Notes: generated by a model not told the origin, from the sequence alone. A stretch of DNA of 64,000 nt from Sphingomonas sp. EC-HK361 (GCF_902498785.1 NZ_LR701494.1:434001-498000); one strand, 5' to 3'. Shown: positions 44,055 through 52,929, counted from the first letter of the stretch. Made by a program: numbers and translations.

Positions 44055-44507
44055 TCAGGCAAATAGATCGCCGATCGCACGCATACGGAAGGCGTTGATC
44101 CACCGACGTCGGCGATGCTCGCTGGCGTCGTGGCGCATGTGGCACCGCTGGCAGAGTGCAGCGAGGTTGCGTGGTCGGTTATCGCTCGGATCATGGTTCA
44201 GATGCGCGCTAGCAAGAACCACGCGCGTGATCCGCACTTGTGAAGGTGGATCAATGCCGACGAAGCCAGGTTGCGCGCATAAGAGGGCGTCGGGCGGCGG
44301 CAGGCGGCGAACGCACCTGCCCTGCCCGTTGCGCCACCTGCTTATGTCCTCATCCCACCAAACACCATCGCCCAGATGCAGCACATGACGACCATGCGGG
44401 CGCTGACAATGTTCGCAGCGTCCTTTGGCGCGGCCAAACCGGATGAAGGCAGATAGTTCACGCCAGTCAATCGGGTAGAGCCAGCGATGTTCACGCGCGA
44501 TTGGCAT
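44055..44507 (-). CDS. HNH-type endonuclease-like protein
   Basis: The 150-residue protein has a zinc-ribbon CEHCQRPHG near the start and an HNH-like end, SAHLNHDPSDNRPRNLAALC with QRCHMRHD, where His, Asn and the last His would form the nuclease centre. Cysteine pairs hold the zinc. HNH proteins of this length are frequent on plasmids and phages and nick or cut DNA. The ATG at 44507 was chosen because it begins the conserved part; a start at 44573 would add a low-complexity leader. No partner gene adjoins it. It marks the left outside of the repeat-bounded sulfur module. Confidence 0.75.
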   Translation of the reverse strand: MPIAREHRWLYPIDWRELSAFIRFGRAKGRCEHCQRPHGRHVLHLGDGVWWDEDISRWRNGQGRCVRRLPPPDALLCAQPGFVGIDPPSQVRITRVVLASAHLNHDPSDNRPRNLAALCQRCHMRHDASEHRRRRWINAFRMRAIGDLFA

Positions 44508-44620
44508 AACAATTCTATGATTCAGTATCGTGGAGAACGAAAGCAGAAAACAGCAGTGACTCAACTTATCCATTACGGCTAGGTCACTAAGCGATTAGCT
44601 GACTTGGCTACTCAAGGAAT

Positions 44621-44648
44621 GGTGTCAAAACCGTTCGGTTGTGACACT
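44621..44648. repeat. 28-bp palindrome, left copy
   Basis: GGTGTCAAAACCG, TT, CGGTTGTGACACT: a near-perfect inverted repeat that matches the right copy at 54580-54607 in all but three positions. The two copies enclose the complete sulfur-oxidation gene set. It lies in the 159-bp gap between the HNH gene and the cytochrome gene; nothing else is evident there. Confidence 0.8.
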
Positions 44649-44666
44649 GGTTAGGAAGCCGAGCGA

Positions 44667-45623
44667 TCAGCTGCCAAGCATTTTTCCGTCAATCTCCTGA
44701 CCATAATAGTCCCCTTTGGGGTGAAACTGCTTACGTGCGCTCTCGACAGTCCCGGTCTGCCGCGGATCGCGGGGTCGCTCGCGACTATCGACATAGGCGG
44801 CGACATCCCACGCCTGCTGATCCGTCAGCGTGTTGCCCTCACCATAAGGCATGTTGGCCTTGATGAACCCGGCAGCCGACGCCAGCCCGGTCATGCCCGC
44901 ACCCCAATTGTAGGAGCGCGCTCCCCACAGCGGCGGGATAGTATAGCTGCCGTCCGGGTTCGCCTGCCCTTGGCCGTTCGCACCGTGGCATGATGCGCAC
45001 TGGCCGGCGAACACAATCGCGCCGCGAACCGGATCGTGCCCGATCGGGGTTGTGGCGAGCTTTATGAACCCGCGACCGGGCAGCGGCTTGCCGGATGGCG
45101 CGCCGGTCGCGAGCCAGGCGAAATAGCTCTGGAGATCGCGGTAGATATCGTCGCCATAGGGCGGCGGGGCGCCGGCTTTCGAGGCGGGCGCGTTCATCGA
45201 GTAGAGGAAGCAGTCGCGGATGCGATCCTCCATCGTGTTCACCCGGCCGTTCTTCGCGCGATAAGCTGGGTAGCTGACCCAGGCCGCCCACATCGGGGAC
45301 GCATCGGCCTTCCGCCCGGCATCGAGGTGACAGTTGCTGCACGTCAGGCCGTTGCCGACGTACTGGCCGGCATGAGCCGCGCTCGCGGTGAAGATCAGTC
45401 GACCGCGCCGGATCGCGTCGCCGTCCGGCCCGGCGGGGATGGTGCTTTCCGCCGGTGGCGAAAAGGCGGCGTCCGCTGCTACCTCGACGGGTGCCTGCAC
45501 GGGCGCGTCAGACTGCCCTACCTTGTAGGTGACGACGAGGACGAGCAGCGCGGCGGTAATGGCGAAGATGATACGCTGGGCATCGCCATCATCACCGGGC
45601 GTTGGCGGCGTTGGTTCGGTCAT
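44667..45623 (-). CDS. TsdA-like di-heme cytochrome c (thiosulfate dehydrogenase family)
   Basis: The 318-residue protein is anchored by one N-terminal helix (about 18-33) and has two c-type heme sites, CSNCH (95-99) and CASCH (209-213). Between them DRIRDCFLYSMN provides C138 in the place of the unusual Cys heme ligand of TsdA, which links two thiosulfates to tetrathionate. The final domain has the Met ligand region of the second heme. It is the last gene of the leftward sulfur operon, overlapping the dioxygenase stop. Thiosulfate as substrate fits the context but is not proven. Confidence 0.85.
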   Translation of the reverse strand: MTEPTPPTPGDDGDAQRIIFAITAALLVLVVTYKVGQSDAPVQAPVEVAADAAFSPPAESTIPAGPDGDAIRRGRLIFTASAAHAGQYVGNGLTCSNCHLDAGRKADASPMWAAWVSYPAYRAKNGRVNTMEDRIRDCFLYSMNAPASKAGAPPPYGDDIYRDLQSYFAWLATGAPSGKPLPGRGFIKLATTPIGHDPVRGAIVFAGQCASCHGANGQGQANPDGSYTIPPLWGARSYNWGAGMTGLASAAGFIKANMPYGEGNTLTDQQAWDVAAYVDSRERPRDPRQTGTVESARKQFHPKGDYYGQEIDGKMLGS

Positions 45624-46507
45624 TTGCCCGCGCCGAAGTGGTTGAGCGGCACCTTGAGGAACGCTGTGCCGCACGCCTCCGGCTCCGGCAGGCGACCGCC
45701 GCGGATGTTCACCTGGAGCGCGGCAAGCATCAGGTCCGGCAGCGGCAGGGTTGCGTCGCGCTTCTCGCGGGTGGCGACGAACTCGGCCTCACCGATGCCG
45801 TTGTGCACATGGATGTTGTCACGACGCTGGTCCGCCACGGTCGATCGTCCAAAGACTTCGCGCCCGTCCTTGCCGTAGTCGTGGCCGACATAGGTCGCGG
45901 TGCTGGGCGGCAGTTCGAGGATCGCCCGGATCGAGCGCCACAGCGCGCGCGCGTTGCCGCCTGGAAAGTCAGCCCGACTGGTGCCGCTGTCGGGCACCAT
46001 CAGCGTGTCGTGGACGAACGCCGCGTCGCCGACGACGTAGGTGATCGAGGCGAGCGTGTGGCCGGGCGACAGCATGACGTGCGCGTCGAGCGAGCCGATC
46101 CTGAACTGCTCGCCATCGGCGAACAGGCGATCCCACTGGCTACCATCGACGGGCAGGTCAGGCAGGCAGTAGATGTCCTGCCAGAGCTTCTGCACCTCCA
46201 CGACCTTGGTGCCGATCGCGGTTTTGCCCCCTGTCTTTTCCGCGAGATACGGCGCGGCCGAGAAGTGATCGGCATGGGGATGGGTATCGAGCACCCATTC
46301 CACAGTAAGTCCCTTGGCGCGGACATATTCGAGGATCATATCGGCATTGTCGGTTGCGGTCGCACCGGCACGGGGATCGAAGTCGAGGACCGGATCGATA
46401 ATCGCGGCGGTCTTCGTGGCTTCGTCGACCACGACATACTGGAAGCTGCCGGTGCGCTCGTCATGGAGCGACGCAACCGTCATGCCCTTGTGATTATACT
46501 CGATCAT
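45620..46507 (-). CDS. MBL-fold persulfide dioxygenase (ETHE1/Blh-like), first copy
   Basis: The 295-residue cytosolic metallo-beta-lactamase-fold enzyme has the iron site HPHADH (76-81) and later H and D ligands in MLSPGHTLASITYVVGD and YVGHDYGKDGR. This family oxidises glutathione persulfide to sulfite. It is about half-identical by eye to a second copy at 51928, including the shared ends LQVNIRGGRLPEPE and VQVNMRGGHLPEPE. It follows the DsbA gene and precedes the TsdA-like cytochrome. The sulfite it forms would be removed by the TauE exporter in the same operon. Confidence 0.88.
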   Translation of the reverse strand: MIEYNHKGMTVASLHDERTGSFQYVVVDEATKTAAIIDPVLDFDPRAGATATDNADMILEYVRAKGLTVEWVLDTHPHADHFSAAPYLAEKTGGKTAIGTKVVEVQKLWQDIYCLPDLPVDGSQWDRLFADGEQFRIGSLDAHVMLSPGHTLASITYVVGDAAFVHDTLMVPDSGTSRADFPGGNARALWRSIRAILELPPSTATYVGHDYGKDGREVFGRSTVADQRRDNIHVHNGIGEAEFVATREKRDATLPLPDLMLAALQVNIRGGRLPEPEACGTAFLKVPLNHFGAGK

Positions 46508-46528
46508 GTTTCGTATCCTCTCGCATCG

Positions 46529-47170
46529 TCAGCTTTCTTCCCGCGCACGCGCGAACAGCCGTTGGAAATCGCTGGCGTCGATCGCGCCCATCACCAGCAT
46601 GGGACCGGCAAGATAACCCGGGGTGCCCGCCAGTCCGATCGAATAGGCTTCCTGTCCGTTCGCCCGCAGGCGGGCTGCGACAGCGTCCGCGTGGGCGGCA
46701 AGCCAGGTCATCGCGCGCAGCCAATCGCCGCCAGCGCGCATCACGACGTCCCGCAACACGTCGTCGTCGATCGTGCGGCTGTCCGTCATCAACGCACGAT
46801 GGACGGTCGGGTAAACTCCCTGTTCGGCGCACGCGAGCGCCACGCTTGCGGCACGTTCGGATGGCGGACCGAAGATGGGCCAATCCTTGTAGATGACCCG
46901 CACCTTGCCGTCGCGTTGCACAGCCTCTTCCAGGGCGGAAAATCCATGACGGCAGGCCGGGCAACGATAGTCGGTGAACACGGCAAGCCGGAGCGTAGCA
47001 TCGGCAGGTCCGTCCTCGGGCGAGCCGTTACCGGCAAGGATCAGGTCGGCGGTCGGCCCGACGTCGCGCCCGATCGGGGCGGTACGCCGTAGAACCTGCC
47101 CGACTGCCCAACCACCCACGACCACCGCGCCCAAGCCGGCAAGCTGTCTCCGATTGAGCGGCCCGGGCAT
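46529..47170 (-). CDS. DsbA-family thiol oxidoreductase, copy 1 (CPAC)
   Basis: The 213-residue protein has an N-terminal signal/anchor helix (LAGLGAVVVGGWAVGQVL) and a thioredoxin fold with active site YRCPACRHGF. The cis-Pro loop is AGTPGYLAG. It starts two bases after the preceding dsbA stop; the pair is probably translationally coupled. DsbA-like proteins oxidise or relay thiols in the periplasm; in a sulfide module they may handle protein persulfides. The exact substrate is unknown. Confidence 0.85.
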   Translation of the reverse strand: MPGPLNRRQLAGLGAVVVGGWAVGQVLRRTAPIGRDVGPTADLILAGNGSPEDGPADATLRLAVFTDYRCPACRHGFSALEEAVQRDGKVRVIYKDWPIFGPPSERAASVALACAEQGVYPTVHRALMTDSRTIDDDVLRDVVMRAGGDWLRAMTWLAAHADAVAARLRANGQEAYSIGLAGTPGYLAGPMLVMGAIDASDFQRLFARAREES

Positions 47171-47172
47171 GG

Positions 47173-47799
47173 TCAGCGCGCCGCTGGTTTTTTGCGCGCT
47201 TCCGCGACGAGACGACGCAACGTCGGGAGATCGACAGCACCGGCGACGACCTGCGAGCCGACGATCAGCGCTGGTGTTCCGTTGAAACCGATCGCCTGGG
47301 CGATGCTATCGGTGCGCGTAAGCAGCGCGTCGATTTCGGCGCCACGGTTCTTCAAATCGCGTTGCAGACGGGGCCAGTCGACCTTGGCTTTGGCAGCCGC
47401 TGCCTTGACGCCCGCGCTGTCGAGCCGCGCCGGCGAGGTCATCAGGGCCTCGTGAAAGGCGGCATGCCTGCCCTGCCATTGGCTCGCGACAGCCGCGCGT
47501 GACGCCTCACGCGAGGCAGGTCCGAAGATCGGCCAGTCCCGGTACACGACCCGTACCTTCGGGTCGGAGCGAAGCAGGGCGTTCAGCACCGGCTCCATGC
47601 GACGGCAATAGGGGCAGTTATAGTCGAAAAACTCGACAACCGTGACGTCGTAGGTCCTGCCGGCGCGCTTGGAAGCCACGGGATCGTCAACGACCGCCTT
47701 GCGCGACAGATCGGGCTGCTGGGCCATGAGAGGCGTGATCGGCGCGGCGAAGGCAAGCGCGGCCAGGAGGCCCCGAGACAACAGGTTGCGACGATTCAT
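47173..47799 (-). CDS. DsbA-family thiol oxidoreductase, copy 2 (CPYC)
   Basis: The 208-residue secreted protein has a signal peptide ending PLMAQ, active site YNCPYCRRMEPVL and cis-Pro loop NGTPALIVG. It shares VIYKDWPIFGP-like segments with the neighbouring copy (VVYRDWPIFGP), indicating a local duplication with changed active-site dipeptide. It lies between the Lgt-TlpA chimera and the CPAC copy, with short overlaps on the upstream side. A periplasmic disulfide or persulfide relay role is inferred. Confidence 0.86.
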   Translation of the reverse strand: MNRRNLLSRGLLAALAFAAPITPLMAQQPDLSRKAVVDDPVASKRAGRTYDVTVVEFFDYNCPYCRRMEPVLNALLRSDPKVRVVYRDWPIFGPASREASRAAVASQWQGRHAAFHEALMTSPARLDSAGVKAAAAKAKVDWPRLQRDLKNRGAEIDALLTRTDSIAQAIGFNGTPALIVGSQVVAGAVDLPTLRRLVAEARKKPAAR

Positions 47800-48605
47800 C
47801 GGTGTTTCCTTGCTAATTCGATTCCATCGGCGAGCGCAGCGCGTGACAATTCACCGAGCTGGAGCTGTACGATCGTGCCGTCGCCCGCAACGAAGGCCGT
47901 TGCGGGATACCCCGCCACCTTCAGGGCTTGAGAAAGGCCACGATCGGGGTCGAGCGCGACATGGCGCGCTCCGATATTTTCACGGCCGAGAAAACCGCTG
48001 ACGATCGCTTGCGCCTCGCCCTGATCGGCAAGAAGGATCGGGACCTCGCCAGGGCGCGACGCAACCGCATCGAGCATCGGCAGCTCACGCCGACACGGAC
48101 CGCACCATGTCGCCCACAGGTTGACCACGAAGGGCCTGCCACGGAAGCGATCGAGTGGAAGCGGCGCGCCGGACGGGGTTGTCAGGTTGAGATGATAGGG
48201 GAACGGGCCGTAGGTCACGGGAGGGATCAGCGCCTGAAGCGAGAACCAGAGGCCACCCGCAACAGCCAACGCTCCCCAGCCTGCCGCCAGCGCGCTTGAG
48301 CGGCCAAGCCGGATCGCCAGCATCGCCGCAGCGCCCAGAAGCCCTGCAACGGGGGAAAAGCCACCCTGCCACACGGCAAGGATGGACAGCGGAGCGCCGG
48401 TGTAGCTCGACCAATGCGCTGCGACGTAACCGATCCGTGCCGTGACCAGTCCAGCGACGATGGCGCTGGTGGAGACCGTCGATACGCGAGGGAAGCGGAA
48501 CCGACCGGCCAGTGTCGTGAGGCCAAGGAACACGACGATGCACAGCACGGCAAGCCCGCGATCGACGGCCAGCATCAGCGGCCCGATGGCAATCGCACCC
48601 GCCAT
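47796..48605 (-). CDS. Lgt-like membrane domain fused to TlpA thioredoxin
   Basis: The 269-residue protein begins with about four helices that match the first half of prolipoprotein diacylglyceryl transferase (TARIGYVAAHWSSYTGAPLS, AVWQGGFSPVAGLLGA), missing the second catalytic half. The C-terminal 130 residues are a TlpA/ResA thioredoxin with WATWCGPCRREL (C168, C171). Loss of half the Lgt fold makes lipid transfer unlikely; the helices may just anchor the thioredoxin. Start ATG 48605 is right behind the TauE stop. It is part of the leftward sulfur operon. Confidence 0.85.
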   Translation of the reverse strand: MAGAIAIGPLMLAVDRGLAVLCIVVFLGLTTLAGRFRFPRVSTVSTSAIVAGLVTARIGYVAAHWSSYTGAPLSILAVWQGGFSPVAGLLGAAAMLAIRLGRSSALAAGWGALAVAGGLWFSLQALIPPVTYGPFPYHLNLTTPSGAPLPLDRFRGRPFVVNLWATWCGPCRRELPMLDAVASRPGEVPILLADQGEAQAIVSGFLGRENIGARHVALDPDRGLSQALKVAGYPATAFVAGDGTIVQLQLGELSRAALADGIELARKHR

Positions 48606-49387
48606 CAGAGAAACGCGGCCGCGCTTTTCCAGAGCATGTAGGCCGCCACCACGAAGATCAGGACGGCGAAGACCGTGGTGAGCGTGCCGCCCGTACCGAG
48701 GCGCTTCGCGATGCGCGTGCCGATCAAGCCGCCGACAACTCCACCGGCGATGAACACGAAAGCCAGCGGCCAGTCCACCAGACCCGAAAATGCGTAATTG
48801 GCGGCCGTCGTCAGCCCGAACGCGGTGACGGCGATCAATGACGTGCCGACGGCGTTCAGGATCGGCATGCCCGTCGATCCGATCAGGCCGGGGACGATCA
48901 GAAAGCCCCCGCCGATGCCGAAGAAGCCCGAGAACAGACCGGTGCCGAGGCCGTAGCCCAGCACCTTCGGCGCCTTTTCCCGGTTGCACTCCGCCCCCGG
49001 GTTGCCCGTGTCACCGCGCCCGCGCAGCATCAGGACGCCGACGACGACCATGACCAGTGCGAACAGAAACAGGAGCTTGCCGCCGTCGACGGCCTTGCCC
49101 GCGGTAGAGCCGAACAGGGCGCCGATGACGCCGGCGGTCGCATACATGCCGCCACAGCGCCATTTGACGTTATGCGCCCTTGCATGGCCGATCAGCCCCG
49201 TGGCGGCGTTAGCCGCGACGGCGAACGCGCTCGTGCCGATGGCGAGATGGGCGTCGGGCACGCGCACCAGATAGACCATGAGTGGGACGGCGAGGATCGA
49301 GCCGCCCCCGCCGACAAGCCCGAGGGTAAAGCCCACCAGGCTGCCGGATAACGCACCCAGCAGATACTGGATCGGTTCGAGGGTCAT
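48605..49387 (-). CDS. TauE/SafE-family sulfite exporter
   Basis: The 260-residue inner-membrane protein has about eight helices and the two Gly-rich repeats of the family (LGLVGGGGSILAVPLMVYLV and SGFFGIGGGFLIVPGLIGS). The family exports sulfite, sulfoacetate or related anions. Here it is located between SQR and the TlpA chimera, which fits removal of sulfite made by the persulfide dioxygenases. It overlaps SQR by four bases at its start and abuts the chimera at its stop. Confidence 0.9.
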   Translation of the reverse strand: MTLEPIQYLLGALSGSLVGFTLGLVGGGGSILAVPLMVYLVRVPDAHLAIGTSAFAVAANAATGLIGHARAHNVKWRCGGMYATAGVIGALFGSTAGKAVDGGKLLFLFALVMVVVGVLMLRGRGDTGNPGAECNREKAPKVLGYGLGTGLFSGFFGIGGGFLIVPGLIGSTGMPILNAVGTSLIAVTAFGLTTAANYAFSGLVDWPLAFVFIAGGVVGGLIGTRIAKRLGTGGTLTTVFAVLIFVVAAYMLWKSAAAFL

Positions 49388-50616
49388 GCCGCTTTGCCGA
49401 TCTTATGCGGAGCCGCCATCCATTCATGGCCTTTCAGCATGCCTTGCCAGTAAATCGGGGGCAGCATCCGCTCCTTCAGGAACCAGGCAGCGCGCGTCGG
49501 GCGCGTGCCGTTCAGCAGCCACGACGGAAAGCTGGGGAGCAGTTTTCCACCATAGCCGAACTCGGCGAGGACGATCTTGCCGCGCTCGACGGTGAGCGGG
49601 CACGACCCATAGCCGTCATAGTCGACAACAGGAGGCTTGCCTTCGAGTGCGGCGAGCGCGTTGACCGCCACCACGGGTGCCTGCTTGCGGGCTGCCGCAG
49701 CCGTCTTCGCATTGCTCGTCCCCGCAGCATCGCCCAAGGCAAAGACGTTGTCGTATCGCTTGTGGCGCAGCGTCGCCTCATCGACCTCGACGAAGCCGTT
49801 TGCCGCCGCGAGCGAACTTTTGGCAACGACGTCATGCGACACCTGCGGCGGCACGACGTGGAGCATGTCGAACCCGCGCTCGATCCGCTCGCTGACACCG
49901 TTCTGCTTGCGCTCGAAGGTGGCAATACGCCGATCGGCGTCGACCGCGACGAGGTTGGATTCGAGCTTGAGGTTGATCCTATACTTCTCGACATATTCCA
50001 TCAGCGCAGGGACATAGGTCGCGACGCCGAACAGCGCCGCACCGGCGTTGTGAAATTCGACGTCGATCGCGGGGAGAACACCGCGTTCGCGCCAGATGTC
50101 GCAGGACAGGTACATCGCCTTTTGAGGCGCGCCGGCGCACTTGATCGGCATCGGCGGTTGCGAGAACAGCGCGCGTCCCCGCTGCAATTCCTGGACAAGC
50201 TGGTAGGTGTAGGGCGCCAGATCGTAGCGGTAGTTGGACGTGACCCCGTTGCGGCCCAACGCTTCGGTAAGCCCCGCGATCTTCTCCCACGCCAAACGCA
50301 GGCCGGGGGCGACGATCAGGACACGATAGGCGATCGTATCCCCGTCGCCCAGGGTGATCGCCTGACGCTCGGGGTCGATGGTGATCGCCGGCAGCCGGAT
50401 CCATTCGACGCCCTTGGGCATGACATCGGCTTCGGCCTTGCGGGTCTGTTCGGGGGTGAAAACGCCTGCCCCGACTAACGTCCAACCGGGCTGGTAATAA
50501 TGGTCCCGGGCCGCATCGACGACCGCGATCGACACCTTGGCGTTACGTTTCAGGATGCTGGCGGCGGTTGCGATGCCCGCAGCTCCGCCTCCGATGATGA
50601 CGATGTCGTAGGTCAT
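49384..50616 (-). CDS. sqr: Sulfide:quinone oxidoreductase (SQR)
   Basis: The 410-residue FAD enzyme oxidises sulfide and passes electrons to the quinone pool, leaving sulfane sulfur on a thiol. The dinucleotide-binding motif is VIIGGGAAGIATAASIL near the N-terminus. Cysteines in PIKCAGAPQKAMYLSCD and YGSCPLTV correspond to catalytic or conserved positions of type II SQR. The C-terminal amphipathic helices would attach it to the membrane. The ATG at 50616 overlaps the preceding TIGR01244 stop. It is the central enzyme of the module. Confidence 0.9.
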   Translation of the reverse strand: MTYDIVIIGGGAAGIATAASILKRNAKVSIAVVDAARDHYYQPGWTLVGAGVFTPEQTRKAEADVMPKGVEWIRLPAITIDPERQAITLGDGDTIAYRVLIVAPGLRLAWEKIAGLTEALGRNGVTSNYRYDLAPYTYQLVQELQRGRALFSQPPMPIKCAGAPQKAMYLSCDIWRERGVLPAIDVEFHNAGAALFGVATYVPALMEYVEKYRINLKLESNLVAVDADRRIATFERKQNGVSERIERGFDMLHVVPPQVSHDVVAKSSLAAANGFVEVDEATLRHKRYDNVFALGDAAGTSNAKTAAAARKQAPVVAVNALAALEGKPPVVDYDGYGSCPLTVERGKIVLAEFGYGGKLLPSFPSWLLNGTRPTRAAWFLKERMLPPIYWQGMLKGHEWMAAPHKIGKAA

Positions 50617-51047
50617 TTGCCGGTTCTTTCGGACCGGCGAGCGAGCGCCGGCTTCAGATCGGCCAGGTCGTACCCGGCTGCCTTGGCCTGACCGACGATC
50701 GTTTCGGGATCGGCATGACTCGCCTCCGCCAGCGCCCATAGGGTAGCCGCCCGCGTGCCGCTTCGGCAGAAGCCGAGCGTCGGTCCCGGCAGCGCAGTCA
50801 GCGCTTCCTTCATCCGGTCCGCATCGGCATCGGTCGCCTTGCCCGGCACGATCGGGACATGGGCGAACGCAAGGCCGTGTTCTTCGGCGATCCGGGCCAT
50901 CTCGTGTGCGCTCGGCTGTCCCTGCTCCTCGCCATTTGGCCGGCTCGAAACGATCGAGCGAAACCCCGCCTGTGCGGCGGCAGCGACATCATCCCGGGTG
51001 AGCTGGGGAGCAGCCGAGAAGGACGGTGTGATCTTCTTGAAGGCCAT
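50613..51047 (-). CDS. TIGR01244-family sulfurtransferase (Blh-associated, DUF442)
   Basis: The 144-residue cytosolic protein has a phosphatase-like fold and the catalytic loop GFCRSGTRAATLWAL, with one active-site cysteine that can carry sulfane sulfur. The family is often fused or adjacent to MBL persulfide dioxygenases, as here. Translation starts at ATG 51047 behind GGAGAC; the stop overlaps sqr. It probably moves persulfide from SQR to the dioxygenase. Confidence 0.88.
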   Translation of the reverse strand: MAFKKITPSFSAAPQLTRDDVAAAAQAGFRSIVSSRPNGEEQGQPSAHEMARIAEEHGLAFAHVPIVPGKATDADADRMKEALTALPGPTLGFCRSGTRAATLWALAEASHADPETIVGQAKAAGYDLADLKPALARRSERTGK

Positions 51048-51065
51048 GTAATGTCTCCTGTCCGG

Positions 51066-51491
51066 TCACGCCGAACGGCGTGGGATGAGTGCGAAGCGGT
51101 GGATGGCTGCGCCGAGCGCCATTGCAGCGGTGAAGAGCAGCGCGGGGGCAGGCTGGATCGCGAGCGCGGCGATGGCGGGGCCGGGGCACAGGCCGACAAG
51201 GCCCCAGCCTATGCCGAACAGGGCGGCACCGCCGAGGAGGCGCGCGTCGATCGGCGACGTGGCCGGCGTATGGAATTGCTCCGCGACGATCGGCGTAGAG
51301 CGTCCACGCACGATGAGCCAGGCTATCGCCATCGGCAGGATCGCTCCCGCCATGACGAATGCCAGGGTCGGGTCCCAGGCACCGGCGACGTCGAGAAACG
51401 CCCGTACCCGCGCAGGATCGATCATGCCGGACACGGCGAGGCCGGCGCCGAACAGCGTGCCGCTGACGAGCGAAAGAAGGCTCTGGCGCAT
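51066..51491 (-). CDS. YeeE/YedE family membrane protein, second half of a pair
   Basis: The 141-residue protein has about four helices and the conserved GLVGLCPGPAIAAL, whose cysteine is important in YeeE thiosulfate carriers. It starts at ATG 51491, on the same base where the preceding YeeE stop ends, so the two short proteins correspond to the halves of one full-length YeeE. Together they may move thiosulfate or sulfur compounds across the inner membrane. Confidence 0.85.
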   Translation of the reverse strand: MRQSLLSLVSGTLFGAGLAVSGMIDPARVRAFLDVAGAWDPTLAFVMAGAILPMAIAWLIVRGRSTPIVAEQFHTPATSPIDARLLGGAALFGIGWGLVGLCPGPAIAALAIQPAPALLFTAAMALGAAIHRFALIPRRSA

Positions 51492-51928
51492 CACGATACC
51501 ACTCCCGCGAGACGCATGAGGGTCACGGTGGCGATGCCGGTCGCCATGAACGTGCCGGTCGCGACGATGGACCGCGGCGACAGGCGCGACAGGCCGCAGA
51601 CGCCGTGACCGCTGGTGCACCCCGCGCCGAGCCGCGTCCCGATCCCGACGATCAGCCCGGCGACGGCGATCAGCCCGAGCGACGTCGGGAAGCGAGCTTC
51701 CACATTCACATTGGCTGCGGTCAGCGCCGCGCCCAGGGGCAGCCCCGCCGTGAAAAGCAAGGCCATCATCCAAGGCGCTCCCCCTTCAGAGAGAGCGAGG
51801 ACACGCGCGAACATGCCGCTGACCCCGGCGATGCGGCCGTTGCCCAGCAACATGATCGCCGCAGCGAACCCGATCATCAGGCCGCCGATGAAGCCGGCAA
51901 GCGGCATGGCATGGGGAAATCCGGGCAT
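51491..51928 (-). CDS. YeeE/YedE family membrane protein, first half of a pair
   Basis: The 145-residue protein has about four helices and the motif GAGCTSGHGVCGLSRLSPRS, with two cysteines typical of the first half of YeeE/YedE transporters. It begins at ATG 51928 on the TGATG junction with the dioxygenase gene. Together with the next gene it forms a split transporter, probably for thiosulfate or sulfite-linked sulfur. The split form is common in sulfur-oxidising clusters. Confidence 0.86.
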   Translation of the reverse strand: MPGFPHAMPLAGFIGGLMIGFAAAIMLLGNGRIAGVSGMFARVLALSEGGAPWMMALLFTAGLPLGAALTAANVNVEARFPTSLGLIAVAGLIVGIGTRLGAGCTSGHGVCGLSRLSPRSIVATGTFMATGIATVTLMRLAGVVS

Positions 51929-52845
51929 CACAGCGTATCCAGTGGAATCTTGAGGTAGCGGGTGCCGTTGACTTCCGGCTCCGGCAGATGGCCGCCGCGC
52001 ATATTGACCTGCACCGATGGCAGGATGAGCTTGGGCATCGACAAGGTGGCGTCCCGACTGGTGCGCATCGCGACGAAGTTGTCTTCGTCCACCCCCTCAT
52101 GAACGTGGACGTTGCCGACGCGCTGCGCGCCCACGGTCGTCTCCCAGACATACCGGTCGCGCCCCGCAGCCTTGTAGTCGTGGCACAGGAACAGCCGCGT
52201 CTCGTCGGGCAACTGCATCAGTCGACGGATCGAGCGGAATAGCTGGCGCGCATCACCACCGGGGAAGTCTGCGCGTGCGGTGCCGTAGTCCGGCATGAAC
52301 AGGGTATCGCCGGTGAAGACTGCGTCGCCGATGACATAGGCCATATCGGCGGGGGTGTGCCCCGGCACATGCAGCGCGATGGCCTCGATGTCGCCGATCG
52401 TAAAACGGTCGCCATCGTCGAACAGGTGGTCGAACTCGGAGCCGTCCCGTTCGAAGTCGGTGCCGGCGTTGAAAATCTTGCCGAAGACGTTCTGCACGCG
52501 AATGATGTCGCGGCCGATCGCGAGCTGACCGCCCAGCGCCTTTTGCAGATAGGGCGCCGCAGACAGGTGGTCGGCATGAGCATGGGTTTCGAGCAGCCAG
52601 TCGACCGAAAGGCCGTGCTCCCGCACATAAGCGATTACTGCATCCGCCGACGCCGTATTGGTGCGACCGGCCGCAGCGTCGAAGTTCAGGACACTGTCAA
52701 CGATCGCCGCCTTTCGCGTGGCGGGGTCCCAGACGACGTAGGTCGCGGTGTTGGTCGGCTCGTCGAAGAACGAGTGAACGACCGGCGCTACCGCCGCCTT
52801 CGCACGTTCAATCTGCGCAACTGCCTCATTCAACGCCGATTCCAC
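51928..52845 (-). CDS. MBL-fold persulfide dioxygenase, second copy (first gene of operon)
   Basis: The 305-residue MBL-fold enzyme has the metal site HAHADH (88-93) and ligands in VPGHTPADMAYVIGD and LCHDYKAAGRD. A short N-terminal helix (residues 1-20) is absent from the other copy. The GTG at 52845 has GGAGG at an ideal distance, so I prefer it to the TTG at 52857. It heads the leftward sulfur operon of eleven genes and is separated from the divergent peroxiredoxin by an 84-bp AT-rich gap that should contain both promoters. Confidence 0.88.
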   Translation of the reverse strand: MESALNEAVAQIERAKAAVAPVVHSFFDEPTNTATYVVWDPATRKAAIVDSVLNFDAAAGRTNTASADAVIAYVREHGLSVDWLLETHAHADHLSAAPYLQKALGGQLAIGRDIIRVQNVFGKIFNAGTDFERDGSEFDHLFDDGDRFTIGDIEAIALHVPGHTPADMAYVIGDAVFTGDTLFMPDYGTARADFPGGDARQLFRSIRRLMQLPDETRLFLCHDYKAAGRDRYVWETTVGAQRVGNVHVHEGVDEDNFVAMRTSRDATLSMPKLILPSVQVNMRGGHLPEPEVNGTRYLKIPLDTL

Positions 52846-52929
52846 GATCGCCTCCAATTATTGATTTCATGGTTTATGTAGTTGTGTAATCCGCTTGCGT
52901 CAACGGACTGCCCGTGCCATCTGAAAAGC

